Positions 10,580-21,076 of a DNA stretch of 43,739 nucleotides are shown piece by piece. Within the stretch, counting starts at the first letter, position 1; each line of letters begins with the position of its first letter. The notes below the pieces were generated by a model. It was not told where the DNA came from and did no database searches. It saw only the letters and a program-made list of their open reading frames with translations. Source of the DNA: Cytidiella melzeri (Eukaryota; Basidiomycota; Agaricomycetes; Polyporales; Irpicaceae); assembly GCA_022592445.1 (NCBI GenBank), contig JABYQR010000359.1, positions 1-43,739 on the forward strand. The letters are read 5' to 3'. The translations under genes were made by a program, and so were the position numbers.

Positions 10580-10834
10580 GGGTGATTTAGGAGTAGATTG
10601 CTCAGGGGAGACCGTAGGCGCTACTGAGGGTTCTGGCGGCGGCGTGGGCGCGGGGATGATGGGGTAGCGACGAAGAACCTCGCGTGGGCGCGGGCGGTGA
10701 TACGCCCGGAAACCGGCTAGGCGCGGAGACCCGGCAGCAGCTCGCCATTTGCGCGGCCCGCGTCATCCTGAGCAGCAAGTCCCTCCACTTTCCCAGCGTC
10801 ACGGGCACAAGGAGTTCACCGAGGTCACGAGGAG

Positions 10835-10839
10835 TTCGC
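10835..10839. other. Target-site duplication of element B (left)
   Basis: TTCGC here matches TTCGC at 18628-18632, proving a single insertion event for element B. Confidence 0.92.
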
Positions 10840-11575
10840 TGTCGCGGAGCGACTGCTGCTATACTACTAAACCCTAAACAAGGGTAGAGAAGGGAGGGAG
10901 TGGAAGTGGAAATGGATCTCCAACGACGACAACGAGGTCAAAGTCGATGATGAGCAGGCAAGCTGGCTCAAAGGCCAGATACTGGCAGTGCAAATGACGA
11001 AGTTAATATCATGTTTATACTAGGTTACATTGAGTAACTCACCTGGCAGTGCAAATGACGAAGAGGTCAAGATGCAGAACCAGGGAGGGTAAGGGGTACT
11101 ATATATACTGTGTCTGGATGGTCTGTGCACCAGTTCCCACACTAGGGACTGGAGTAACTGTGGGACTGGAGTAACAATAGAACAATAATAAACCCGGGTA
11201 ACTGTCAAGAACCGGAGTAACTGTCAAGGACCAGAGTAACTGTCAAGGACCAGGGTACGTAGAACAATAGAGCTAGAACAATACAACAATAGAACGATAG
11301 GATAAGAACAATAGAACAATAAGACCTGGGGGAATCCCCATCAATGGAAGAGGAACAATAGAACAATAGCCTAGGTTGATCTGGAACCGCTCCAGACTGA
11401 GTCTAGGGTTTGGGTCTGGACTATTGATAAATAAGGCAGGATGTCACGTGTCCCAGGTTATGGTTAGGTCTGGTAACACTCCTAGCCGGAAAATAAGCGC
11501 TCTAGATAGGCGCCTAAGGCTATAAACTTGTGACAATATTGGAAAAATCCGGTCTCTGTTGGACTATCCATGTCA
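10840..11575 (-). repeat. 3' LTR of element B
   Basis: 736 bp, TGACATGG...CCGCGACA in element orientation. It contains the putative LTR intron (10982-11042) and the predicted RNA start ATCTTGACCT (11064-11073). It lacks an 11-bp tandem piece (GGGAATCCCT) present in the 5' copy. Confidence 0.92.
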
Positions 11576-11590
11576 TTACCCCCCTCCTAA
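11576..11590 (-). other. Polypurine tract of element B
   Basis: On the minus strand TTTAGGAGGGGGGTAA lies directly before the LTR start TGACATGG. Confidence 0.8.
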
Positions 11591-11593
11591 AAT

Positions 11594-12961
11594 TCATCGC
11601 CTCGATGAACTAAGACCAGGGACTCTACCATCTGCCCACTCGAGGTCAGATGCAATGGCTTCTGTGATGTTCTCCAACGGTTTCCAAGGAATGGAGTCGA
11701 AGAGTGCTTTGGGCAATTTCTGGGGTGCATTGGTATGTCTGGCGTGGAACTCTGCAATGCTCTCTTTTGCATTGGTCAGATTTACTGCAGGTTCCCACAT
11801 TACATCGCCTTCTCCATAGCCTTTCCATTTGACTAAGTACTGCATTTGCTTCCGATAGATCCGACTGTCTAGGATCTTCTCAACTTCGTAGACTTGTTGA
11901 TCATCTACTATGATTGGTGCTGGTGGTTCCGGTATGAGGCCGTTTACTTCGTTTCCTCGATACGGAGATAGCCGTTCAACATTGATGTTGTCATGAATAC
12001 GATATCCGGATTTGAGTTTGATCCGATACGTATGTTCACCGGTTTTCTGAAGAACTGTGAATGGACCAAGCTGTCTAGGCCCTAGCTTGTCAGACTGCTG
12101 ATGTACTTTGACGTTCTTGGAAGACAACCACACGAGGTCCCCTTCCTTGAAGACTGGAGTAGCTCTGCGGGTGTATCTGGAAGCTTCGGCCATCTTTTCC
12201 TTAGATAGGCGTGAGGCAGCTTCGGCTTCTGTCCGAACCTGTCTAAGCTTTTCTAGACGTGCATCTAGATTCGGCATTCGGCTGTGACGTCCGACTGGTA
12301 TGGTAAAATCTGGTAGGTACCCGTACATGACTTCAAATGGAGAGTGTTGTGTAGATGAGTTGACACGAGAGTTGATGGCGAATTCAGCCACTGGGATGTA
12401 TTCTGCCCAATCATCTTGTCGTTGATCAACAAATAGTCGTAGAATCTTTTCTACTTCTTGGTTGACTCTCTCCGTTTGACCATTAGCCTGAGGATGATAG
12501 GCTGTAGTCATAGCGCCAGTGATGCCTAGTCGTTTATACAACGCTTGCATCACTCAGGCCGCAAACTGAGGTCCTCTATCAGATATGAACTGTCGGGGAA
12601 TACCATGGAGCCTAAAGACTTCTTTGATGTGGAGGTCGGCTATGCCGTCAGCTGTAACAGTAGACTGGGTTGGGATAACATGTGTTTGTTTGCTGTACAA
12701 GTCTGTGTACACAGCAATCATGTCAAAACCGTTACTGCGTGGGAGTGGCCCGACTAAGTCTACACCAACCACCTGCCAAGGTCCGTCTGGTACTTTGATG
12801 GGCTGCATTGGGGCAACCGGGTGCTGTGCCAGTTTGGTTCGCTGACATTTGTCACATCCGAGGACGTATTGTTCTACAAATGATGCCATGCGAGGCCACC
12901 AATAGTGTCGTGTAACCAGTTCTAGAGTTGCATGTTTGCCGGGATGTCCTGCGGTAATGCA
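11594..12961 (-). pseudogene. Element B integrase with C-terminal chromodomain
   Basis: The Zn-binding part survives as [12 protein letters not shown] (~12850). The catalytic core shows [11 protein letters not shown] (D1), [11 protein letters not shown] (D2) and QANGQTERVNQE (E), so the DDE triad is present. A TGA at 12554-12556 right after QFAA (probably CGA to TGA) splits the ORF; downstream LGPRQLGPFTVL and YRIHDNINVERLSPYRG are the integrase C-terminal region, and YEVEKILDSRIYRKQMQY then LVKWKGYGEGDVMWEPAVNL is the chromodomain. The extension to 11594 ends shortly before the polypurine tract. Confidence 0.88.
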
Positions 12962-13695
12962 TCATGGCATCGTCGTACAATCTCCCTGCGGACTTCCGAT
13001 CCTTTGGAATGTACAGCTTCCCTTTGTAGTACACCAGCCATTGTCTTCTTCCCACTCAAGTCCACCATCAGTCAACTTTCGGGGTCCATCCTTTCTAAGT
13101 TTGGCTAGTCCCTGGACTACCTCTGCTTCTCGAATACTGATGTCCTTAATTCGTGACTCTAGCGGATCTGACTCCGGAGTACTTGAGGCGGCTATTGTCT
13201 GGAAGTATTCGGGTTTCAGTACAACTTGTTCCTTGTTGTCTGATACATCTAGAACTTCCAAGGTTCTGACTCGGGATAATGGGTCCCCTTGAGTAAGGGT
13301 CTTTCCGGGCTTGTGTGTTAACACAAAGTCAAACCGACTGAGGTACAAAGACCACCGAGCTTGTCGTCTAGACAGGTCCTGGGCGGTTCTCCAATACTGC
13401 AGATTCTGATGATCTGTGATGATCTCAAGGGCGCGGGTAATCCTTCTAGATAGTGACGCCAATCTTCGAGAGCTCTGATGATAGCGAGCATTTCTCGATC
13501 ATAGATCTCGTAGTTCCGTTCGGCTTCGGCCATAGACTGAGACCGAAATGCTACAGGGTGCCATTGTCCATCCTCTAGTTTCTGCAGTAGAACTCCTCCA
13601 GTTGCAAAGCCAGACACATCGACTTCAATACGTGTGGGACGATCAGGTTCCCATGTTACTAGAATAGGTTCCTGAGTGAACGCATCTTTGAGCAT
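12962..13695 (-). pseudogene. Element B RNase H domain (frameshifted)
   Basis: IEVDVSGFATGGVLLQ, AFRSQSMAEAERNYEIYDRE and MLAIIRALEDWRHYLEG are the Ty3 RNase H signature, then after a frameshift near 13440 ITDHQNLQYWRTAQDLSRRQ and ARWSLYLSRFDFVLTHKPGK. The tail DPLSRVRTLEV links to the integrase. It degrades the RNA strand during reverse transcription. Confidence 0.85.
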
Positions 13696-13919
13696 CTGAA
13701 AGGCGTTCTGCTGTGCTTCTCCCCATTTCCAAGGTTGGTCTTTCTTGGTGAGATCATGTAGGGGACGGTATGCCGTGCAAAGTCCTTGATGAAACGTCGG
13801 TAGAAGTTGGCAAATCCAATGAAGCCGCGCACATCACGGAGGTTCTGTGGTACCGGCCAGTTGGTGATAGCTTCTATTTACCGAGTCCATACGGATCTTT
13901 CCGTTACCAATGATTAGAC

Positions 13920-14921
13920 CTATGTACTCGACTTGTGACTGTTCAAATTCGCATTTCTCGGGGCAAGGTACAGGTCATTGGCTTCAAGTCTTGCTAGTAC
14001 TTCATGGACAAGTTTACGATGTTCCGTGATGTCTGAGCTGAAGATGAGGATGTCATCCAGGTACACAGAGACCTTTCCTTCCGCGATGAGATCAGCAAAG
14101 ATGGAGTTCATCATTGCTTGAAACGTGGCTGGAGAATTGGTCATGCCAAACAACATCACCTTAGGCTCGAACAGCCCTCGGTTTGTCACAAATGCACCCT
14201 TCCATTCGTCATTTTCTTTGATCCGAATGTTATGGTAACCCCATCGTACGTCAAACTTAGTGAAGATTTTGGCTTGGCGAAGTCGATTGGTAATGTCTGA
14301 TACCAAGGGGAGTGGGTAGCGGTTTTTGATCGTGATGTCATTCAACCGTCGATAATCCTGAACAAGCCGAAGCTTGCCATCCTTCTTCTTGACGAAGAAT
14401 ACCGGTGAGGCCATGGGCGACTTGGATGGGACAATATATCCTTTCACTAGGTTTTCCTCAATAAACTTGTCTAACTCCGCTTGTTCATTCGGAGACATGG
14501 GGTAGACCTTGGATCTGAACATCTTTGGGTTCTCTGTTAGATCAATCGTGTGATCCCAGGGTTGGTGCTCTGGGAGGCGCTGTGATGCTTCTTCGGAAAA
14601 GACTTTCTGGTGTCTGCGGTATTCTTCTGGAACCATCTGTTCGAACGTCTGTTGCTCTTTGGATTGATGGGCCTTAGCCGCAATGTCTGTAGAGTACGTA
14701 TAGCTAGCACAGGACCAAAGCTCTTCTTTGGTGTCCTGAATGATACCGGCTCTGAGCCAGGCTCGTCTCTGCTTTCGATTGGCTGTGATAGACTGGAAGG
14801 GTTCGAAGTCTTCTTCGGCTTCCAGTTCCATTTCTCCGGTAGCCCAATTGATCTTGGGGTTTGCTTTGCGAAGCCAGGGTAGGCCTAGAATGCAATCTTC
14901 TGGTCCGATGTCCGTGACCAA
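13920..14921 (-). CDS. Element B reverse transcriptase domain
   Basis: Starts in the protease tail (VTDIGPEDCILGLPWLRKAN) and runs through [57 protein letters not shown] and [12 protein letters not shown], the intact YLDD catalytic box. Copies element RNA into DNA inside the particle. A frameshift ends it near 13950, and the thumb/connection (13696-13919) lies in another frame. No start codon is expected, since it is part of the polyprotein. Confidence 0.88.
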   Translation of the reverse strand: MVTDIGPEDCILGLPWLRKANPKINWATGEMELEAEEDFEPFQSITANRKQRRAWLRAGIIQDTKEELWSCASYTYSTDIAAKAHQSKEQQTFEQMVPEEYRRHQKVFSEEASQRLPEHQPWDHTIDLTENPKMFRSKVYPMSPNEQAELDKFIEENLVKGYIVPSKSPMASPVFFVKKKDGKLRLVQDYRRLNDITIKNRYPLPLVSDITNRLRQAKIFTKFDVRWGYHNIRIKENDEWKGAFVTNRGLFEPKVMLFGMTNSPATFQAMMNSIFADLIAEGKVSVYLDDILIFSSDITEHRKLVHEVLARLEANDLYLAPRNANLNSHKSST

Positions 14922-14995
14922 AAATGTTGCGTTTTCTTTGATAGCCCCAACTTGTAGTTCGAGCTCTGCTCTGTGTGTGATACGTCCTCCTTGAT

Positions 14996-15396
14996 TTAGA
15001 GTCCCATCGATGTTGTGGAGTGGGATCTGCTTTCTAAGGGGACCGTACGTACTCGGTGCCGGTTGACAAAGTCTTGACTCAGGAATAAAGCGGTGGCTCC
15101 TGAGTCAATCATAGCTTTGATGCCCTTTTCTCTGAACACTCCTTTGAGCGTAATTGGAACTCGGAAGTGCATGCTAAGCGGGTCTATTTCAGGCACTATG
15201 CAAGACGACAAGGTTTCGTAGTAGTTATACATGTCGTTAAATAAACTGAAGACTGCGAATGGCTGCTGTGCGGGGCGGGTATTACTACAGGGGCGTAAAA
15301 ACTATGTCGTGGGGGAATCATCATTGTCCTCCACTTCTTCTCTGTAGGTCTTTCTAGAGGGACTCGAGGGTGCGGTTTCACCTGGAGTCCGTTCTA
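14996..15396 (-). pseudogene. Element B aspartic protease
   Basis: KAMIDSGATALFLSQDFV (~15100) is the retropepsin-like active site (DSG A). The frame entered by a -1 shift at 15394-15402 reads ERTPGETAPSSPSRKTYREE and meets a stop near 15303, so a frameshift separates it from the DSG part. Cleaves the Gag-Pol precursor. Confidence 0.75.
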
Positions 15397-15402
15397 AAAA
15401 TC
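15394..15402 (-). other. gag-pol -1 frameshift site, element B
   Basis: gag ends GAT TTT TAG on the minus strand. Slipping back one base on UUU gives TTA GAA CGG ACT, which continues as a pol-like frame. Element A has GTT TTT TGA with the same -1 relation, followed by the similar GAAACGGACT. Confidence 0.55.
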
Positions 15403-16950
15403 CCTTTGATTACCCAGCTGCTTGACTTGGTCCGTGAGCGATGACATCTGCTTCATAATGGCATCGTAGTCGAACGGACTTGGTGACGAGGAGCTGGCGA
15501 CGGAGGCGCGGGTGGATAGGCAGGGCCTTGTAGACGAGGACAACGAGGGAGCCGGAGTTGATGGATCAAACAGAGTATTTGCAGCCACCTTCTGTTGCCT
15601 AGGTGGGTACCCAAGGAATCGACTTTGGCAAACCTGCGTCTGATGGTTGCCACCACAATGTCCGCACAGTTCACGATCATGTTTTCCGTCCTTCTTCTGA
15701 TGATCCTTCGATCGCATCCGTAACATCTGCCGTTCATAGCCTTCATGAAGTCGGCGCGTGTTTTTCCGTTAGGTCCAACCTTGGTAGCATCGATTTCCAT
15801 GGCATTGGAGTCACGAGGTGCTTGGACGAAGGGAGCCGGGGACGAGGTGGAGACCGGAGTGGTTTTGAACAGGTTGGGGACCGTTCGACCTGTTCACGAG
15901 CTTTCTCTTGAGCTCGAACACGAAGACGATTGTCAATGTCTGTAGCAACATTGATCAGGTCTACAGAGTGACGTGAGGCCTTGCGGTGTGAACCAGCTCA
16001 TCCTTGATGGTAGTACTCAGGTGTTCGTAGTACCGATCACGAAGGTCTTGTGTCGAGTAGCCGGTCCTGTCCATGATTTCCCTGAATCGTGCCGTGTATT
16101 CCGGAACCGTTTTCTTGCCTTGCCATAGCTCCCTGAGCTTGGCCTTAGCATCCACCATTTCGTCAACTGGTTCAAATCGTGCTTTGAACGCCGCCTTGAA
16201 ATCGTCCCAATCACCATTGAATGCCATTTGATGGCTGGCAATTAAATCCATGTGGGGTGTAGCCCAAACTGCTGCATCTTCGGTCATAAATGACAAGGCC
16301 GACGAGATCCACAGATGGTCTAACCGGGTCTGACCACCTTGGGCATTGTACGGCGACAGCTTCTCATTAAACTGTGCGTACATTGAGAAGGCAGCTAGAA
16401 AGCGACGCGCGTCACTACTTGCATTGCCCTTGAAACTAGCGGGTTTCTCTACAACCCTTTCCCTTGACCTGTTGTTGACCGGTTGCTGGTTTTGAACCAG
16501 CGCTGTGATGGCTTGTGTCAGCTGTTGCTGACCGAGGAGTAGCGCATGCAGAAGTTGTTCTGCTGTGGGGGGCGGAGACGGTTCTTGTGCGGGGGCTGGG
16601 GTTGCTGCCCTAGAAGCATGCTGAGACACGTTGGTGGAATCCATCTGGTATTGTTCCTGTGTGAAGGTTCGATCGAAGTCTTCTTCAGGCAAGGGTGGGA
16701 GGGATTCAAGGATACGAGCTTCTTGCCAATGATGAATGGGTCGATACTGGTTTGCGTATCGACCGGGATATGCAATACCGTTGTATCGGTTTGGACAGGG
16801 CTGAGTTTCACAGGCTTCGTGTCCTTCTTCTGGGTCGTAACACTCGTCTCTGATGGTACGGTGATTGAAAGCGTGTGGGTAGTTCTCACAGGGGAGATGA
16901 TCTCTAGACCAAACACTACTTCTGGGACTTTGAGAAGCCACACTGTATTT
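15394..16950 (-). pseudogene. Element B gag
   Basis: The N-terminus (QPCPNRYNGIAYPGRYANQY) matches element A gag. The capsid part has KPASFKGNASSDARRFLAAF, LSFMTEDAAVWATPHMD, WDDFKAAFKARFEPVDE and WQGKKTVPEYTARFREIM (retrotransposon gag family). After frameshifts near 15960 and 15730 comes a nucleocapsid knuckle, CGHCGGNHQTQVC. No AUG occurs in the frame until QMDST, about 100 codons in, so the N-terminus can only be made by reading through the UAG at 16951-16953. It forms the particle shell and packages RNA. Confidence 0.82.
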
Positions 16951-16953
16951 CTA
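16951..16953 (-). other. In-frame UAG between ORF0 and gag, element B
   Basis: ...TCA TTC TAG AAA TAC AGT: the ORF0 frame passes directly into gag with this one stop. The homologous position in element A also has UAG (26352-26354). Confidence 0.75.
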
Positions 16954-17707
16954 GAATGATACGAAGTACTCGTCTGACCAAACTCTGTCTAAAGCTTTGA
17001 ACACTTGTTCGTAATTCCTTCTTAGACCCTTGAAACTGATTCCTCCTATTGCCTTTAAACCCCAATCCAGCAGCTGCCACTCACGCTGAGTGATGACAGT
17101 GGCTCGGGTCGGTAGCTCCTCCAGAAGCTTTTCTAACTTCTGTTTTTCTTTCTCAAAGTTACGCCTCGTGCCTTCGTGAAGCTGTTGGTACTTGTTGATG
17201 GTGGGTAGAATCGACAGGCGTTGGAGGGTGGTGGTGAGCTTTGGAGTGAAGATTCCTTGAAGGTCTTCAAGGGTGTGCTTTTGGAAGTCGATGAGAGTCG
17301 GCTTTGCGGCTATGAGGGCTGCACCAGGGTTGGTGGCTGGCCGGGCTGGGAAGCGTTCTGCTAACAAGGCTTCTTAGGAAGACTTGCTAAGGCCTCAGCT
17401 CGTTCGCGTGCGGTATGGGCAGCGAACTCTTTGGACTCAGCACGGAGTTTCTCAAACTCCTCTGCAGTGGGGAATCTGTGTGTGAGGGCAGAACCCTTGG
17501 GTTTACGGCGACCGACGTAGGAGGCAATAGCCTTGAGCTCCTTCTCCGTGTACTTGTGGCTCTTGCCACGTGCGTGCTCTGCGTCAAGTTGATCAAACAC
17601 GGCCTGGGGCAAGGCGCGATGGATCTTGACTTCTCGACGCGCTTGGTTCAGATCCTTGTGCAAAGGATCTGGACAAGCGGTGAAACGGGAGTGGGATTCT
17701 TTCGGCA
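16951..17707 (-). pseudogene. Element B ORF0 (novel protein upstream of gag)
   Basis: Coding begins at TGCCGAAAGAATCC (PKESHSRF...), right after a 3'-splice-like TTCTTAG; an in-frame TGA lies only three codons upstream. There is no AUG anywhere in the ~240 codons. Charged Ala/Glu/Lys-rich helices are followed by a conserved C-terminal block shared with element A: PTLIDFQK, DLQGIFTPKLT, REWQLLDWGLKAIGG, SFKGLRRNYEQV, DEYF. A frameshift lies near 17363. I do not recognise the domain; position suggests an accessory Gag part or nucleic-acid-binding role. Confidence 0.7.
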
Positions 17708-17791
17708 CTAAGAATCAACCACGGAAAGTGAACGAGTCAGCGATCAAGCACGTCAAGACGGACGGCGATGGCTTACTCTCAAACGTAGGGG

Positions 17792-17809
17792 GGAATAAAC
17801 TTTTTAAAA
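17792..17809 (-). promoter_or_regulatory. Conserved leader block and putative 5' splice site, element B
   Basis: Minus-strand TTTTAAAAAGTTTATTCC is identical in element A (27163-27180) although the leaders around it have diverged. AAAAA|GTTTAT may be a 5' splice site; joining to TTCTTAG|TGCC (93-nt intron, 17708-17800) would make AAAAATGCC, an AUG with A at -3. A CTGAC branch-like motif lies near the acceptor. Confidence 0.5.
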
Positions 17810-17868
17810 CTGGGGGGACAGGAAGACTTGATCCAAGCTAAGGGCAGTCGTGCCGGTAGCTGTGTGGT

Positions 17869-17880
17869 ATCTTGACCTAA
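17869..17880 (-). other. Self-primer binding site, element B
   Basis: TTAGGTCAAGAT directly follows the 5' LTR. Ten bases (AGGTCAAGAT) are complementary to ATCTTGACCT at the predicted RNA start in the LTR (18105-18114). It does not begin TGG, so a tRNA 3' CCA end cannot pair in the normal way. Confidence 0.7.
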
Positions 17881-18627
17881 TGTCGCGGAGCGACTGCTGC
17901 TATACTACTAAACCCTAAACAAGGGTAGAGAAGGGAGGGAGTGGAAGTGGAAGTGGATCTCCAACGACGACAACGAGGTCAAAGTCGATGATGAGCAGGC
18001 AAGCTGGCTCAAAGGCCGGATACTGGCAGTGCAAATGACGAAGTTAATATCATGTTTATACTAGGTTACATTGAGTAACTCACCTGGCAGTGCAAATGAC
18101 GAAGAGGTCAAGATGCAGAACCAGGGAGGGTAAGGGGTACTATATATACTGTGTCTGGATGGTCTGTGCACCAGTTCCCACACTAGGGACTGGAGTAACT
18201 GTGGGACTGGAGTAACAATAGAACAATAATAAACCCGGGTAACTGTCAAGAACCGGAGTAACTGTCAAGGACCAGAGTAACTGTCAAGGACCAGGGTACG
18301 TAGAACAATAGAGCTAGAACAATACAACAATAGAACGATAGGATAAGAACAATAGAACAATAAGACCTGGGGGAATCCCTGGGGAATCCCCATCAATGGA
18401 AGAGGAACAATAGAACAATAGCCTAGGTTGATCTGGAACCGCTCCAGACTGAGTCTAGGGTTTGGGTCTGGACTATTGATAAATAAGGCAGGATGTCACG
18501 TGACCCAGGTTATGGTTAGGTCCGGTAACACTCCTAGCCGGAAAATAAGCGCTCTAGATAGGCGCCTAAGGCTATAAACTTGTGACAATATTGGAAAAAT
18601 CCGGTCTCTGTTGGACTATCCATGTCA
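17881..18627 (-). repeat. 5' LTR of element B
   Basis: 747 bp. In element orientation: many CTATTGTTCT copies in U3, TATATATA (18141-18148), predicted RNA start ATCTTGACCT (18105-18114), then the putative 61-bp intron (18023-18083) bracketed by a 21-bp direct repeat. That intron holds the only ATGs downstream of the predicted start. Confidence 0.92.
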
Positions 18628-18632
18628 TTCGC
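18628..18632. other. Target-site duplication of element B (right)
   Basis: TTCGC, the partner of 10835-10839. Confidence 0.92.
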
Positions 18633-19220
18633 CGAGGACCCGAGGACTTGACAAGGAGCAATGCGCCGGAAACATCCGAGGCCAAGGAATTGCACCGAAC
18701 TCTGACTCACAGACACGCCCCTTTTTGCATCGAAGCATGGGCCGGCCAGCCACCAAGTGTTTTGGACGCGGGTCGGACCAACGGTAGAAGAAACTTGACT
18801 CGCAAACCCCGTTTCAGGAAGACTCCTATTACACCACGCTGTGCAACTCCTGGACGGCGCCTCATCACCTGCTCGCGCCGTGTGGCGCCTCTTCAGCGCA
18901 AGGGCGCGCGCCGCTACTCCGTGTCGACCAACGCTGTGTCCTGCCGGCCCTCGACTCGCTGGACATTTTGCCTCCACAGACGGAAGTATTCTGCCACCCT
19001 GTTTCCTCGCTCTCGCGTTTGGGTTTAGTACATAGAAGGAAAGGTTTAGGAGAGGGTCTTTAGGGTATATAATAAGGTGTTGCTTGTACTGCGTAGAAAA
19101 TAAATCCCCACCCCAGTTTCCAGAGTTCACTTTACGCTTTGCGCTCGCGTTGAGGGAGTCTCTTCGCGCCCATAGCTGTAGCTTCTTCTGCGTTGTCTCA
19201 CTGCAACTTCTTCCACGTTT
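18633..19220 (+). promoter_or_regulatory. Upstream region of the Cys-rich gene
   Basis: No convincing gene in 18633-19065, although frames on both strands stay open by GC-rich composition. TATATAATAA at 19066-19075 lies 146 bases before the ATG at 19221, with a pyrimidine-rich, CTGCGT-containing leader between. This part has no clear match next to the left inverted copy. Confidence 0.5.
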
Positions 19221-19748
19221 ATGTCCGCTGCGTCTACCAATAACAACCCGCCTCGAGTCTGCCGTTACTGTCCCACTGTTCCCCACCTACCCGACGGTCG
19301 CTGCCCTTACCGCCCGCGCCCGCGCGAAATTCCACACTGTTACCCCATCATCCCCGCGCTCACGCCGCCGCCAGAACCCTCAGCAGCGCCTACAGTCTCC
19401 CCTGAGAGATCTACTCCTAAATCACCCTTGCCAGCGTTGTCCGTTGCCTCCATCGCAGACTCGCTTGATAACTGCTCCTATTGCGACACTCAGAGCAACC
19501 ACCCAATTCCCCTACGTTCAGGACCTTTTTTCCCGCTCGACTGCCATCGCCCGCGCGCGCTGCACCCAGACTGTTGGTTGTCACCGGACTTTGAAGGCAA
19601 GGACCACGAGTGCGAACTAGTGCAGTTCAATCTTACCAGCTCTACCAACGTCGTCGTTGGTCACGCATTTGCTTGCAATACGCATTGCCGCTCGGGAAGT
19701 GTTGTTCTACACTACCGCCCCCGCGCGCAGTCTGTCGAGTCAAATTGA
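19221..19748 (+). CDS. Cys-rich 175-residue protein, right inverted copy
   Basis: An uninterrupted ORF with TATA box and ATG. Cysteines: CRYC at 14-17, then C28, C40; DNCSYC (C85, C88), C108, C118, C131, C152, C156, with nearby His, suggesting one or two Zn-binding modules split by a Pro-rich linker (residues 43-72). No signal peptide or membrane segment. The left copy (10259-10579) keeps the C-terminal module at high identity, with all its Cys in place. The duplication and TE context suggest a transposon-carried gene, but I do not recognise the family and assign no function. Confidence 0.55.
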   Translation: MSAASTNNNPPRVCRYCPTVPHLPDGRCPYRPRPREIPHCYPIIPALTPPPEPSAAPTVSPERSTPKSPLPALSVASIADSLDNCSYCDTQSNHPIPLRSGPFFPLDCHRPRALHPDCWLSPDFEGKDHECELVQFNLTSSTNVVVGHAFACNTHCRSGSVVLHYRPRAQSVESN

Positions 19749-20167
19749 CCGCCTCATTTTTTGCTGAATGTATAAACAGGAAAAAAGGTAGCACCCATGC
19801 AAATGTGGTACCATGTATTGTTATCAGTCAATGCTATATACATAGCTGCCACTGATTTGTCATATATTGTGGCTGAACCATAAGAATAAGCAAGTGCATA
19901 TATGCGTACAAAACAAGTCTCACAAACCTCTTCAGACTTTCCATGACATCAGGGTCAGCAGCATAATATCCCAGGTCCATCTTAAAGTCGGGAAACACAT
20001 TGAACAAGAGCTCATACTGGTGTCCAAGCTTTGTACGCCGCTGTTGGGGTTTGCTATCACATGCTTGTAAGTAACTGTATGCGCGTGGTAAGAAACAGAC
20101 ATATATGCACAGGTTGCTCATAAATTTTCCCCCATTCACGTCAAGGGCTGGAAGCTCTCCCTCTACC
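19749..20167 (-). pseudogene. Unidentified gene fragment cut by LTR A
   Basis: On the minus strand from the LTR edge: EGELPALDVNGGKFMSN, then after a probable intron QRRTKLGHQYELLFNVFPDF and KMDLGYYAADPDVMESLKRF. The composition is protein-like and an intron-like GTAAG...ACAAG-type gap is possible, but I cannot name the family. It ends abruptly at 20167 where the LTR starts. The remaining ~170 bases near 19749 show nothing. Confidence 0.35.
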
Positions 20168-20911
20168 TGTCACGGAGACAGAGCCCGACACAGAAACTAG
20201 GGACACAATGTGGAAGACAACAACAAGGTGGTGGCAGGCATGTAGCACAATGCTCTCACCAATTATAAACCTTATTCAGGTACCTAGCCCAGTAAAGACC
20301 AAGTTAGATTTAATACTACCCGCTATCTAGTACAAGAGGGGATTCACTTACCTAGCCCAGTAAAGACCAAGAGGTCGAGATGGGGGGCTAGGAGCGTACA
20401 TGCAGCTGCTTATATGGACTTCAGGGACCTCTACACAGACCATGTTAAGGGCAGGCTTTGCAAGAGGCCATGTGAATGAAGAACAATAGAACTACCTAAA
20501 GGAGAACAATAGCTATTGTCTAGACTTTGCCAAGACCTCTACTCATGAGAGAATCTATCTAAAAGGAGACCAACTATTGTATTCCATTCCCACACCTGCG
20601 AGAACATTCTTCCATAAGGAGAACAATAGGGAAAGAACAAAAGGAGTCCATGTGAACGGCATTCATGACATCAAACCCTAGCTATGGGCTGAGCCATGTG
20701 GTTGTAGCCATGTGGTCTTACATAAGCTGAGTCACGTGCCAGTGTGACGTAGCAGCAAGTAACGTGACCATGTAGAGCATCTAAGCCACGGGATACGGGC
20801 ACTTAATAGATGTATACAGAGAGAGTTACAACCAGGTACAAACTGGAGTTTTAACGATACAAGCAAGAGGTGAAATGTGAAAAATAACCGCTAGTCGGGC
20901 CATCCACGACA
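20168..20911 (-). repeat. 3' LTR of element A (A1)
   Basis: 744 bp, nearly identical in inverted orientation to 507-1249. Putative intron at 20284-20351 (68 bp, repeats at 20284-20303 and 20352-20371), predicted RNA start ATCTCGACCT at 20372-20381. Confidence 0.92.
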
Positions 20912-20923
20912 TGACCCCCCTCG
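20912..20923 (-). other. Polypurine tract of element A
   Basis: CGAGGGGGGTCA on the minus strand, directly before the 3' LTR. Confidence 0.78.
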
Positions 20924-21076
20924 TAAAATCAAGCGTCCTCGCAAAGCATCACTGTGCTGTGGTGATAGAGGTCTTCTACCCGTCCACAGGGATTCAGCAG
21001 AATTGCCCCAATTGTCTAGTCAGAAGGATGCTAGGAAGTTTCTCCCCTTCTGGTGTTGTTGACTCAACGTTACCTG

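Larger units (their letters stand above)
10840..18627 (-). mobile_element. Full-length Ty3 chromovirus element B
   Basis: The 7,788-bp element has paired LTRs, a 5-bp TSD (TTCGC), a polypurine tract, and in order on the minus strand: self-primer site, ORF0, UAG, gag, -1 site, protease, RT, RNase H, integrase, chromodomain. The LTRs differ by about four substitutions and one 11-bp indel, so the insertion is recent. Even so, the coding part has many single-base frameshifts and a TGA at 12554-12556: either it moved by complementation in trans or the assembly contains indel errors. Confidence 0.93.

Noticed and set aside
17223..17880. tRNA-primed start for element B
   Set aside because: No TGG-initial segment follows the LTR; the adjacent bases pair with the element's own RNA start instead.
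18534..19286. 250-codon minus-strand frame and the overlapping plus-strand frames
   Set aside because: GC-rich open frames on both strands; it runs through the LTR B end and TSD and has no recognisable domain.
10259..19748. Long terminal inverted repeats of one DNA transposon
   Set aside because: Only the gene's C-terminal part is shared; no shared outer ends or TSD were visible, so it is left as an open question, not a feature.
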